From the NCBI GenBank assembly GCA_021234155.1, contig JAJEKV010000430.1:143206-207205 (forward strand): a stretch of DNA of 64,000 bases. Direction: 5' to 3'. The translations under genes were made by a program, and so were the position numbers. Positions 45,062 to 55,750 of the stretch are shown here, piece after piece. Source of the stretch: Isoetes taiwanensis. Its lineage: Eukaryota; Streptophyta; Lycopodiopsida; Isoetales; Isoetaceae. The notes beneath the pieces were generated by a model. It was given only the letters and a program-made list of their open reading frames with translations, ran no database searches and was not told the origin of the DNA. Positions within the stretch are counted from its first letter, which is position 1; each line of letters opens with the position of its first letter.

Positions 45062-46428
45062 TTATTTATTGTGGGTGTGGTAGAGATCTTTAGTATGCCT
45101 CGTAGTGCTCTCCCTATGCCCGGGAAGGAAAATCAAGTAGTGATCAATCAGAGAATTAAGAAATGTTCAACCCATCCTTGGGTTTATCCATTAATCTAAG
45201 GTATATGTCCTATATCCTCATTTTGCATAGTTCCAAATTTTTCCAAAGGATGGTCCATCCAATGTTGTTTTTCAAATTTACCAAAGCCCTATTTTTGCTG
45301 CAATTCTACTCCAAAAATTGGCGATATAGATTTTCCACTTGAGCCGAATATACTGTTTTTAGGTTCGGGGTAAGTGTAATTCAAGAAATGTACATGTCTC
45401 AATCAGATCTAAAATTAACGCGTTTTTAACAAAAAAAGGGAGAATTTAACTTTTCTTGTAGGCCTAAAATAGAAGTCCTTAAGCAATTGCAAGTCGATGA
45501 AAGGCACGTGAGGGTCGCCACACGCAGTAGCTTAGTATTCTTCCCACTTTAGATGCCGCTGAATTGTCTACTTGCCAAGAGGTTGAGCTAATACTAGTTT
45601 GAGTCCCAAGCCTTTGTCGAAGATAGACTTGCAACACCGATAAATGTAACCAAGGAGCCCCGAAATGGATGGCTGCAATTTATTTTGGGTAGACGCCCAT
45701 TCTCCGACATCGCTTTTTTCCTCCTTTCCTTTACCTTTTGCCACTTCCACCTGGTGCAATTTTCTTTCTTCTTCCTCACCGGTGCATTTGGGGTTATAAT
45801 ACGAGAGCAAAAGATCTCGCAGCTTCAAGCTGCAACGATCAATATTTTGGAGCCGCCGAATTATGTACAAAGCTCAAGCAAATGTCCTCGCCAAGGTGCC
45901 AAATATAATATCTACTTTTGCAATTGAACATTTAGAATCCTTCTAATTCGCCACAATTAATATTGGCGACTATGTTCTTAGTGCGTATGATGCATAATTA
46001 TGCTCTCTTCTTTGATTAATAGTATTGGGCAAACGACAACATACCTAATGCAACACCCTCTCTTGAAATAGGTCTCGTATATATATTTTAAACAACAAAT
46101 ATTCTTCCCAAGCTTTATGTAAGTTTTTTCTCATGTAAATTACATGATATCCTTGAGATTAGCATTCAATAAAAAAAAAAGAGATTCCATGGATAAGCAT
46201 TTCTCATGCGTGGATTCCCCTTAGGCATATGGATTGCAATGTGAAACGTGATAAAGCTCCACTTTCAGTGAGATTTGAGCTTTGCTTCCCAACCCTTGTT
46301 CCTAGTTGGCTTTCTCGGGTTCTTCGCTTGGTTGCACCATGCCCAAGCAGGTTGCAAACTCGCAGCGGATTTGTTGGTCGCAGTAATCGAGGTCCGATGC
46401 CCCCGCTTTTTAAGAGCAGTGACTAAAC
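45062..46428. other. Non-coding, no gene recognised
   Basis: AT-rich insert DNA right of the CACTA element. A basic 100-residue minus-strand frame (45,568-45,870) has no recognisable motif. Confidence 0.45.
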
Positions 46429-46765
46429 TAGAAAGACATCAATATCTCAACGACATCAACAAGAGGTATATCTGCAACCTCGTCAAACATGGGATCTCAG
46501 GATATGCCCAACAGCAGGAAGGTTACTCTCATGAAGATCACTCCGCTTTGCAGTTCTTTGAGAACATGCAACAGGAGGAAGGAAGGAAGGAGGGCATAAT
46601 GCTAGATCAGATAACACCCCTAAAGCAGGGAGAGAACATCCATGAACTTATTATTGGAAGGAAGTTTCAGGTCAATATTGTCCTTGGGAATAAACTTTGA
46701 TAGGCATTCCAAGTGTGCAAGCTTAGAGGATGCAGAGAGAGCTTTTTGACAAGTTGTTGGATAGA
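46429..46765 (+). pseudogene. PPR protein fragment (PLS class)
   Basis: One reading (with one late frame change) gives HGISGYAQQ, a PPR helix-turn with ALQFFENMQQEEG, then LDQITPL, KQGENIHELIIGRKFQVNIV and LGNKL. After the frame change it gives DRHSKCASLEDAERAF. These are consecutive P, L and S repeats of a plant organellar RNA-binding PPR protein (QGK.IHe.ii..gf..nivlgnkLidMyaKCgsledA). The rest of the gene is absent. It lies in the insert inside the second chromovirus and is unrelated in position to the larger PPR relic at 60,436-61,995. Confidence 0.75.
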
Positions 46766-46996
46766 GATATAGTGTTATGGATTCATATGATTTTAGCACA
46801 TACACACATGAGCACTTTATGTGCCTTTACAAATGGCAAATGCTTTTATTAATAGGCCGTTGGTAGTGGAGACAAATTTTTGGAACTGCCCAAGTAATGG
46901 CAAATGTCGTTGTCATTAGTTTTACTAAACTGTTGTTCATACGAGTAGGTTGTTTAACGATTTAGGCCCTTAAAGTTTATCTATGTTTGCTTTTGT

Positions 46997-47396
46997 TAGG
47001 GCCTGAAGGGCCCAAAATGTTTTTTAATATAGCAATCAACACACAACTACCATTAACATTATTAACACAAACCATTACATTTAACACATTTAAATTAAAA
47101 TTCCCCTTAAATCCCCTTTGGTTTGGGTGCATATTCACACGGGGGGTTACGTAGGGCAGCGAGAGCCCCAAAAATATATTTACAATACATGTACAAAATT
47201 AACACCATTAAGTACATTCTCTCAAACCTTATAGTATTTTACAAACTTTAATATACAGTATACATAAACTTGTACATGCATACCCCACAAACGAGGATCG
47301 CTATGTACGGTCCAGATCTTGGAATAAAGGGCAAATATGCCCATCCGACAGCTCTTATTGCCCGGAGTAATCCCCCGTGTGAATATGCACCCACAA
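46997..47396. repeat. Inverted-repeat element with GGGTGCATATTCACACGGGG ends
   Basis: From 47,123 to about 47,165 and, inverted, from 47,396 to about 47,355 lies a ~42-bp inverted repeat (GGGTGCATATTCACACGGGG, TTAC, GGGCA, AGAGC). It encloses ~270 bp. To its left, 46,998-47,123 begins GGGCCTGAAGGGCCC and is shared with the related copy at 52,165-52,464. No transposase. Its right end is exactly where the second chromovirus integrase is interrupted. Confidence 0.7.
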
Positions 47397-48416
47397 TGAC
47401 TTCCCATTTTGCATTGGGAACGTCTAGAGGTTCAAGTTCGCCGGGGTCGTTAACTGCTTTGCTTTTGTTTGCTGGCAAAGTTGGCACTGCTTAATGTAAC
47501 AGGCAATATGCTTCTTCATACCAGATCAGAAATAACTGGATCTTATCTTGAAATACGTCTTCATAAAGCCAGCATGACCAGCTATTAGACCGTTATGTAT
47601 GCCATGGAGAATAAGCCTTTTAACTCCTGATGACTCGGGCACACATAACTTATCTCGGTAATACAAAAGGTTACCGTCCTTCTTATAATGCTTATATGTT
47701 TGCCTTTGCTTGTCTGTCCTGGCTTCTTTAGAAAGGCTGCTTCACACTTCACGAAACTCTGGATCTGTTGGAAGAGATTGCTCAATAGTCTTCCCAAATT
47801 CACTTGCCAGATTGGAAATAGTATTGCAATGCGTACGTGTTGTCAACAGGTGCCGAGATAGGGCATCCGCAACAACATTATGCTTACCGGGTTTATACAA
47901 AACCTCAAAGTCATATTCTTTCAAAAATTCTATTCACCTACGTTGTCTGAAGTTAAGATTAGCCTGTATGAAGATGTATTGAAGGCTTTGATGATCCGTA
48001 TCTAATTGAAAATGTCGTCCAAGAAGATAGAGTCTCCAGATGCGCAAAGCACGCATGACCGCAAGCAATTCTTGGTCATGGATGGAATATCTCTGTTCTG
48101 CATCATTCATTTTATTAGAATCATAGGCAATGACCCGTCCTTGCATCAAGACAGCTTCAGACTGGCATCAGTTGCAACCGCCTTGTCCTTTTGAGGATCA
48201 GGTAGCGTAAGGACTGGCGTTGAGGTCAAAGCGTCCTTTAACTATTGGAAGCCTGCCTGAACCTTGTGCTTCCAATGTGTTGCCCAGTCTTTGACTTTCT
48301 CATGCTTCATGAGGTTGGTGAGGGGTGCTGCAATCTTGGCAAAATCCTTAACAAACTTGCGATAATATCCTGCCAAGCCCAGGAAACTCCTAACTTCAGA
48401 AACATTCATAGGAGGG
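47397..48416 (-). pseudogene. RT end, RNase H and integrase zinc domain of second chromovirus
   Basis: From 48,416: PPMNVSEVRSFLGLAGYYRK and FVKDFAKIAAPLTNLMK (end of RT). Then RNase H with RVIAYDSNKMNDAEQRYS, IHDQELLAVMRALRIWR, FQLDTDHQSLQYIF and KPGKHNVVADALSRH, carrying the Glu, Asp and Asp of the active site. Then GHAGFMKTYFKIRSSYFW and CQLCQQTKAKQ, the His/Cys zinc domain of integrase, and PNAKWEVI where the reading is cut. Frames change a few times. Better preserved than the first element. Confidence 0.92.
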
Positions 48417-49844
48417 GGGTGAAAGCACGCTGTGGTGTTCCAATTCGGCTGTCCCCCCTGTCCCCCCAAAATGTGGCGTTGCATCCGCCACTTTTGTGGT
48501 ATGAAAGTATAATTATGGCACCGCTCAACTGCCGTTATTTAAGAATGGAGTCCCAATTTGTGGGGGAAATTCTAATTTCAAAAACTAAAATTCAAATTCC
48601 TATTCTTTGGCCCCTTCCCGTTTTTGCCTACGCCCCGTTTCTTTGGCTCCTCCCCTCCACGCAAGCTCCAATTCATTGTGGATATGGATGTCAATGAGGT
48701 AATCCGTCCACAAACCCGCATTTCGCATGTGAGAAAACGAAGAAGAACCAAGGAAGAAGAAATGTTGAAGAAAAGACGCCAGAGGAAAAGAAGAAGAGAA
48801 GAAAAATTGAGCTTGCGTAATTGGTAACAAGGATCCGCTTTCATCAAGAAGTGCAAGCAAGAACGCCGTGATTGTCCTTAATTTGCTAACGCTCTTTCCA
48901 TAAACGTACCAAAAAAATTTGAGAATAGCATGAAGAAAGAAATTTTACTTGAGTTTTTGAGGGATAAAACATTGGAAAAATTCATAGGTGAAGAATTAAA
49001 AGACTTGGAAGCCAAGAGCATCGCTATAAGAAGCCTCGACTCCATGCGACCGCCAAACTCTCTACCAAAGAATGACCCGCTTAGCGCCAAGAATAGCCGC
49101 CTTTGTAATGTACCAGACCACTGCGATTCTCAAACAAGTGACAAAATCAGCCAAATGAGATCTTGAAAGATATTAGGTGTTCACCCAAGAAACCCGCAAA
49201 AGGCAAAGAAAAAAGAGGGAAGAGATCGATTACAATGGTGGGAAATGGGTTTCTTTACAAGAGGGCTAAAAGATTCGATGCAATTTCGTGATGAACATAT
49301 AAAAAAGATTCAAAATTTTGGATTGAGAACACCAGAGTGTCTCCTAACACAAAGGATGTTAGAACTAAGATTGGAGAGAAATGTAAGAGAACATGTCGCC
49401 CACTATCCGGAGGAATCATGTGTTAGTTTATTTCAAGTATTCATGTTTTCTTAGTTATGGTGCTTAGTGTGGTGGCGATGTGGTGGTTATTGTGTTGTAC
49501 GTTGATTGTGGTGTAATCGTATGCAAAGATGTGAATTGTGTGTAGTTGACTCGCAGTGTTCCCAAATGCAATATTTAATGTTTGGAATATTAGAACATGA
49601 TGTAATTGAGTATTCCTTTAATTGGGTGTGTGTACAAGCCTAAAAATATTTGAGAATGATAGATAACTAATCGATCCTAAGAAGTACAAGTTTTTGTTGA
49701 ATAAAGATAATTTTTGTCGATTCAAGCAACGTACTGCTGGAAAGTATAATATATTAAAAAAGGATCTTACAAAATTTGGTTTTTACAAAATTTGGCTTTC
49801 CATTGAAAGCTCTGCACTGGTAGAACTAAATTTACATGCATTTC
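48417..49844. other. Unrecognised short ORFs
   Basis: Contains three + strand frames: 48,624-48,827 (arginine/lysine-rich, HVRKRRRTKEEEMLKKRRQ), 48,930-49,166 and 49,245-49,454. They could be remnants of one basic protein, but no family is recognised. The left edge (48,417-48,500) carries C-runs next to the chromovirus break and may be another transposon end. Confidence 0.35.
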
Positions 49845-50404
49845 CTAAGCAGCAGGAAATGCTGGTATGACTGGCTCGAGAACTGGTGCATCCAAAATTA
49901 TTATTTTCTGCACTAAAGCATCTAAGCTTTCTGCAATCATCCCAAAATTTGACAGGATGAGGTTTGCCGCTGCTTCCCCGTGATCCCCCGGTGGTAAGAA
50001 CGCAACCTTGCCGCATTCCCCATGTTGCCACTCGTGAGCGTGCAAGTGACAGAGAACAATAAACCAAACCGCTTTTTGCAAAGCTAAAGATGTAACATAA
50101 GGTCATGGACCTTGTCTAAGAGCTCACTTCTTCATCAATCTGACCCCAAGCATAGCCATTGAAGGCCCAAAGATCCAAATTGCTTGTATGGCTTTAGGGT
50201 GGAATCAAATCAGAAAGAAGGTGGATTTACGATTTCCACCTTCGTAGATTGGTCACAAGCCCTATTTAACATATGCCGAATGCCCTCCTCGCTCACCCGG
50301 GGTAGGCCATAGTGATCTCTGAACATCCCTACCATTGCCAGAATGAACTTGTTCAAATTGAGAATGAAACGCCAAGAATCGACGCCAGAAGGATTTAGGA
50401 CCAA
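49845..50404 (-). pseudogene. Unrecognised gene fragment, probably two exons
   Basis: Minus strand 50,404-50,300 reads VDSWRFILNLNKFILAMVG and MFRDHYGLPR, then a GTGAGC donor. After about 220 bp, 50,080-49,845 reads AVWFIVLCHLHAHEWQHGEC, FLPPGDHGEAAANLILSNFG and DALVQKIIILDAPVLEPVIP, ending PAFPAA and a stop. The amino-acid composition and open length suggest true coding exons, the last being the C-terminus. I do not recognise the family. Confidence 0.45.
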
Positions 50405-50519
50405 GATCCTTTCTAATGATTAGAAGAGGAATGTAATTATTATCGGTGCAATGAATTTCTAAATGTTTATGAGAGCAAAGCTAGGCAGATTTTTTTATAT
50501 CAGACTAAATAGGGATAAA

Positions 50520-50650
50520 AAGTGATGTGATGTGATGTGTGGTGTGGTGTGGTGTGATGGTGTGGTGTGGTGTGTGGTGGTGTGGTGTGGTGTGGTGTGG
50601 TGTGGTGTGGGTGGTGTGGTGTGGTGTGGTGTGGTGTGGGTGTGATGTCT
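50520..50650. repeat. (GTGTG/GTGGT)n microsatellite
   Basis: Nearly uninterrupted GTGTGGTGTGGTG run of about 130 bp, purine-rich on this strand. Confidence 0.95.
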
Positions 50651-50714
50651 ATGGTGTCATGGGGGTGTGTGCATGTTAATGTATGATATGTGTGGATTCA
50701 ATTTTATTTATTCT

Positions 50715-51240
50715 CCCCCTCACCCCACCACACCCCATCATCTATCCCACCACCATAAACTACCACCACATCTTTGAGTGACCACCACATTACCACCACA
50801 TGCACCACATTGTCCATTACCACCACACTCCACCACCCTCCACCATATCCCACACCACACCCCTCCACCACACTCCACCATATCCTGCACCACACCCCTC
50901 CACCACACTCCACCACCACCACCACCACACTCCACCACACCACAATCCACAACACCACACCACACCCCCCACCACACTCCACCACCACCACACTCCACCA
51001 CACCACACCACACACCACCACCACAACCAACCACCACCACACTCCACCACACCACATCATACCACCACACACCACTACACACACCACCACCACCACACCC
51101 CACCACCACCACATACCACTCCACCCCCCCCCACCACCACACTCCACCACCACCACTCCACCACACTCCACCACCACCACCACACTCCACCACCCTGCAC
51201 AATGTCCTACAACTCCTTGCTACCACCACACATTTGGTGT
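50715..51240. repeat. (CCACCA/CACCACACC)n microsatellite
   Basis: About 520 bp of CCACCACACTCCACCACC-type sequence. It is complementary in kind to the GTGTGG run 65 bp to its left. Open frames of 150-208 residues through it on both strands encode only His/Pro/Thr or Val/Gly/Trp repeats and are not genes. Confidence 0.95.
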
Positions 51241-51743
51241 ATGGTGTATGGTGTGTGGTGAATGGTGTGGTGTGTCAGAAGGCCCCCAAAAATGAACCAA
51301 TATATTTAACCAATACTAGATGGTCAAAAAACCATGATATATGTGGTTTTTTATGCATGAATATATTTGGCAGAAGAAAACCATATGCCATAGTGGTTTG
51401 TTAAATTGAGAGTGGATTCTGATATGGTTTTCCACGTTGGTTATCAATCCAATAGTGGTTTGTCAAAACTAATACTAATTTATGTCATTGTTTCATGTAT
51501 ATATAATAGATCATCAAAACTTGGTTTGGAGATAGTAGTTTAATTATGCTCAAAATTAATCAATGACACAAATTTTGGCTAGCATAATGATTTGTTAAAA
51601 TAATCATTTTATGGAGAAATGAATAATAAGAAATCTTAGTCCTCAAGATGGTTTTATTCCCAACATTTTAACTTTTATCTTTACAATTTAACTTACCTAA
51701 TGATCTTTATGCTCTTTTTTTTTTAGTTCGATTCATCTCTTTT

Positions 51744-51815
51744 TGGTTTGCCCCTAAGAGGCAAACACTCGCTCATGTGGGGTATGTGGAATATCTGTAT
51801 ATGCCAATATATTCC
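51744..51815 (+). repeat. Dispersed repeat terminus, copy 2 of 3
   Basis: Starts GGTTTGCCCCTAAGAGGCAA, forming a 7-bp perfect stem GTTTGCC/GGCAAAC. It continues CTCGCTCATGTGGGGTATG and ATATCTGTATATGCC. Homologous to 2,647-2,725 (+) and to the complement of 63,040-63,118. A T-run precedes it (51,716-51,723). Confidence 0.7.
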
Positions 51816-52164
51816 TAAACATTCCTCCGGGTCGGCTTAAACTTGCTATCGATGATACAATAGGCTAGATCGACGGTTAATTGCATGTTTGTGTTTCTAA
51901 ATTGTAGCTAACACTTTCAACTGAATGTGGGCCAACTTGCAGCTTGATCCGTTGATATCTTCCCCGAAGCTTCTAGGTATGATACTTAAATGATCCCAAT
52001 ATATTACCTTGTTTTGGCAACTTTCCATTTCGCCATAGGCGTAAGGAAGTCTTGCTCTCTAATTACTCTTTTATAGAAAATTCTTTTTATGGCAATTATA
52101 GAGTTATACTGGATAATATGAACATGTTAATTTTATAACTAGTTTTATAACCATGTTACCCTAT

Positions 52165-52464
52165 GTCAACCCCCGTGTGAATATGCACCCAAACCAAAGG
52201 AGGTTTCAGGGGGATTTTAGTAGTAAGTGTAGGAGTAATGGTTGTGTAGAATGGTTTTTACAAATTACTTGCTAGGATCTAATCTAGCAAATACTATACT
52301 CCAAGAACTGAACCTAGTTAGAAATTGAGAATTTGTCTGTCCTGGTTTAAACCAGGCCCACACCCATCACCTGGCACAAATACATGGTAAGGCATTACAC
52401 CTAGCATTCTCTAGTAAAAGCCAAATTAATTTTGCCAAAAAATTTTGGGCCCTTCAGGCCCTTG
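52165..52464 (-). repeat. Related copy of the 46,997 inverted-repeat element
   Basis: Complement begins GGGCCTGAAGGGCCCAAAAT (52,464) and ends CCTTTGGTTTGGGTGCATAT then TCACACGGGGG (52,169). The same two blocks, in the same order, bound 46,998-47,145. The ~300-bp middle is largely different, so the family varies internally. Confidence 0.7.
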
Positions 52465-54379
52465 AGAAAAATATTGCTGGCATTAAACATAACAAAAGTT
52501 CAATGAACAAACATAAGAAAAGTGCAATGGAACAAACATGTAATGAATGAGACTTTAACCCAGTGTATGCTTGCAAAACCATAGTGCCTATATCTTACAT
52601 AACTATACAACTTATATGTCTGCCAAATAAGGATGAGATACCACACGAATTGATATTGCAACCACCATAGATTGCAATCACCATAGATGGTGAAGCTTCA
52701 ACTTTGATCTTTAAAGAACAAATAAAGACTTGAACCCAACGCACCCTTGCAAAACAATAGTGAATATATCTTGCAAAACCATACCGGCTATATCCAAATA
52801 AGGATGAGGTACCACACAAATTGAATTGATACTAGAACTGCCATATATTGTGAAGCTTTAAATATGAAACAATGCCCTATGTTTAAGGAACAACAAAATT
52901 ACTTGTAACATTAAAGAAATTTGGCAACAAAATGTCTTATGTAGAATGTCTTATAAATTGTAACACCAATGTGCACAAAGTGCACAACTATTGAAGTATG
53001 AGTGTACAGGGCCCCAAAATTCAAAATTATAAGCACAACGCATGTATATAAATGATAAATCTAATGATAAAGTGCACCCGGTGATTCTTACTGATCATCC
53101 CAGAGCATGCACTATTTCAGGAGATTCGGGATTGCACATGACAAGAAAGTAAGCAAATAGCCAAAGTAGTATTGCTGTAACTTAATGATAGTAATAACGT
53201 CCTTGCCCAACCTATCCCATTTTTAAAATGCGATTTAATATATTTGGGGCATAGAAAAACAACACTTGTATTTCTTGATATACATGTTTTACCATGACCA
53301 CAGGTTTAAAATAAAGAAAGAATTCAAACCTTGCCTGACATGTGCGATGACAGTTGAAATCTGCTTGTCAATGTAGACTTTTACACTTTATTTTCGGAGA
53401 ACACTATCTAGTATCTGCAAAGCTGCAACATTGGTTCCACTAGAAGAATGTGTTAGGCAGAGGATATTAACAACTCTTACAATAGATGCCCACATGCATT
53501 CTATGTCATCTTAATGCTGTTGTATACATGTTTGTCAAGCTGTGCTATAACTGTTTCTGCTGCTTTCAACTTGCTACCTTCATAATGTTGCCTGAATAAA
53601 AGCAAACACATTTGGCAATAAATGACCGAGTAAGATATCCTTCATAGATTTTCATGTAACATCATGTTAGCACTGCTCTGTTAAGAAGAAGAAGAAGAAG
53701 AAGAAAAAAAAAAAAAGGCCTTTCTATTCAAACCCTAAAACAATTAGAAACCCTAAAAAAATTTCATTGTTTTAACCACAGAATTGCATTTCTTTTTCAG
53801 AATCAACGGCTGGGAAAGACTGAAATATTGTTTCGTACATCTGCATGGATACAACAACGAAATCATAGAAAAACCATGTGAAGAAAGGTATAAAAAAACA
53901 AGGTGCTGCGCACGAGGGGTTGCCCTCTTGCGGCTCGAGAGTGTGTTTTCATTGTCTCTATTTCAAAATATCCATATGACTAGCAAATAAAGGATATAAG
54001 CTTTTCTTATTTCAGATAGACAGTGCAATAACTTCTATCAGGAGGACAGAGAACATTCTTTTTGTAGCAAATTTCATATTGTTATAGTACTCACAGCTTT
54101 GATTCAATCACATTAATAGATGCTTAAAGCATAAGCATGTTACAATTGTAGACCAACAAGGCCAATGTAGCATACACATACTATTTTATATAGACATTCT
54201 ATTAATATAATATTGCTAAGAAATTGAACCATTGAGCTAAACCCCTCTAATGACCCCCCAGTTGTTTTTGTTGATATTCGTACATGGCGTCTAATGGTAG
54301 GCGAGGTACCCTACATACATAGGTACGAATTTGTAAAGGTTGTGAAGCACAATATACATATGGGCGTACGTAACATTTG
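52465..54379. other. Non-coding; GAA run and hairpin
   Basis: AT-rich. A (GAA)7 run followed by an A-run lies at 53,684-53,716. A 10-bp stem with one mismatch (CGCACGAGGG / CCCTCTTGCG) lies near 53,909-53,932. No gene recognised. Confidence 0.5.
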
Positions 54380-54622
54380 TTGACAGTTTCTCATTAGGGT
54401 TTTCCTCAAAAGCCCGAAAGAACGGGTTTTTTTTTATCCCGATGAGAAGCCGTCTCCAATGTTTTTCATCGCCCCATCATACTCTCTAGAATTATCAAAA
54501 CCCTTCTTTCTCCTTCTTTTCCCATATCATTGGGGTAGTCCGACAGCATACTTATGGTCGACTACCCTATCCATCTCTTTTTGGAGACATTGCATGCTGC
54601 TGCTGTGAGGCCTATCTATCTT
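54380..54622 (+). repeat. Dispersed hairpin repeat, copy 2 of 2
   Basis: Aligns with 6,955-7,150 (TTTCTCATTAGGGTTTTCC, TTTTTATCCCGA, GAGAAG, GCCTATCTATC). Carries the equivalent stem GGGTAGTC (54,533-54,540) / GACTACCC (54,560-54,567). Confidence 0.65.
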
Positions 54623-55132
54623 TCTCCCTAACTTTCTTGGAAAACACCTTATCAGCTATCTTAGCCTTGTAGTTGCTTATAAGGAAATATATTGGGCTAG
54701 ACTTTAGCATCACAAAATTGTATATCTCAAGCTGGACTCAGTTAAGCTTATGATAAGTGGATTGGCAACTCATGAAGAAGCGCCTCTTGACCATCAGACT
54801 TCGTGTTAGGTTCAACATGTAGATTATGAAACTTCATATGTCATGGAGAATTAGTGCTAGATTATTAAGTAGGTTATGAAACTTCATATCTATGTTCGTG
54901 CAACTGCTCCATGCCTTCTGCTAATATTTAGGTTGGGAAGATTTATGGCACCAAAAAGTATCTTTTAGCTCCACTAATGGCTCCTATCAAACTCTTCTAA
55001 TCTATTAATCGAACCTCGTAGACATTTGGCCAGCGTCATGCTTATCCAAAACAATGCTAAGTCCTTAAAAACTGCAATGTATTTCTACGCTCAGCTATCA
55101 ACCACGATTAAGCTTGCATAATTAGTTTAGAG

Positions 55133-55750
55133 ATGCCGGGCACGCCAGTTGACAAAGATTCGACGCGGGACCGGTGGGTCCCGCGACCGGGCGGTAGCCG
55201 GAGCGGTCACCGTCCACGCCTAATGCGGGACCACCGGCGCGTCAAAGACAACATGGTAACCGGGAGCAAAAATTTTGCCGGCATTTTTTTTTGTCTTTCT
55301 CCCATCCAAAGAGCCTATGGCGCCGATTTTAGAAAGGCCCTCCTCGCCTCGCTTTCCTTTCCTTTGGCGCGGCGGCCGATAAAGCCATAGTAAGGCAAAA
55401 TATGCGAAGCTATGGCATAAGGGAGGCAGGTGCATTTTTGCTTTGCACGCTTGTTATTTGGGAAGTTTTTTATGTTCTTGGTATTTTCTTCAGCTTTTGC
55501 ATACCGAGCCTTTTATCGACTCTTTCGACATTCTTTAGGTATTATTGTCGTTTTCATTCGATCTTTGTTGAATTTATTGAATGTAACTTGTTTTCTTTGA
55601 TAAATGCAAAAAGTGTAAATGGAAGTCTAGTCGCTGGATTCAAGCTCTTTCGGGCGATTCGGGCGCGGCCCTCGAACCTAGGTTTTGATGGTTTAGGTCT
55701 TTGATTTTGCTGTTCTTTTTTGTTACAGGTTATAATATTGTCTGCATGCA
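55133..55750 (+). promoter_or_regulatory. GC-rich promoter/5' region of the DUF3504-like gene (tentative)
   Basis: 55,133-55,260 is CpG-rich (GGGACCGGTGGGTCCCGCGA). It is followed by a pyrimidine-rich stretch and T-rich intron-like sequence up to the first supported exon at 55,751. A similar GC-rich style is seen at 58,540-58,620. No coding exon could be confirmed here. Confidence 0.35.

Larger units (their letters stand above)
37175..48416 (-). mobile_element. Second Ty3/gypsy chromovirus, split by an ~8.8-kb insertion
   Basis: Minus-strand pieces: RT end, RNase H and integrase zinc domain at 48,416-47,397; integrase core, C-terminal part and chromodomain at 38,577-37,577. A polypurine tract CCAAGGGGGGGTA at 37,193-37,181 comes just before a TGACG LTR start at 37,175. 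The integrase reading stops after PNAKWEVI at 47,397 and resumes at DVLMVVVDKLSKMAHF at 38,577, so one element was interrupted, with ~15 codons lost. Gag, protease and most of RT are missing beyond 48,416. Confidence 0.8.

Noticed and set aside
45568-45870. 100-residue basic minus-strand frame
   Set aside because: Lysine-rich but without recognisable domain or splice context.
50774-51404. Overlapping + and - frames of 150-208 residues
   Set aside because: They translate a simple CCACCA repeat into His/Pro/Thr or Val/Gly/Trp runs; no start context or domain.
53907-53935. Hairpin GCGCACGAGGGG...CTCTTGCGG as a Helitron 3' end
   Set aside because: No CTRR terminus at the expected distance and no 5' TC end or Rep/helicase found.
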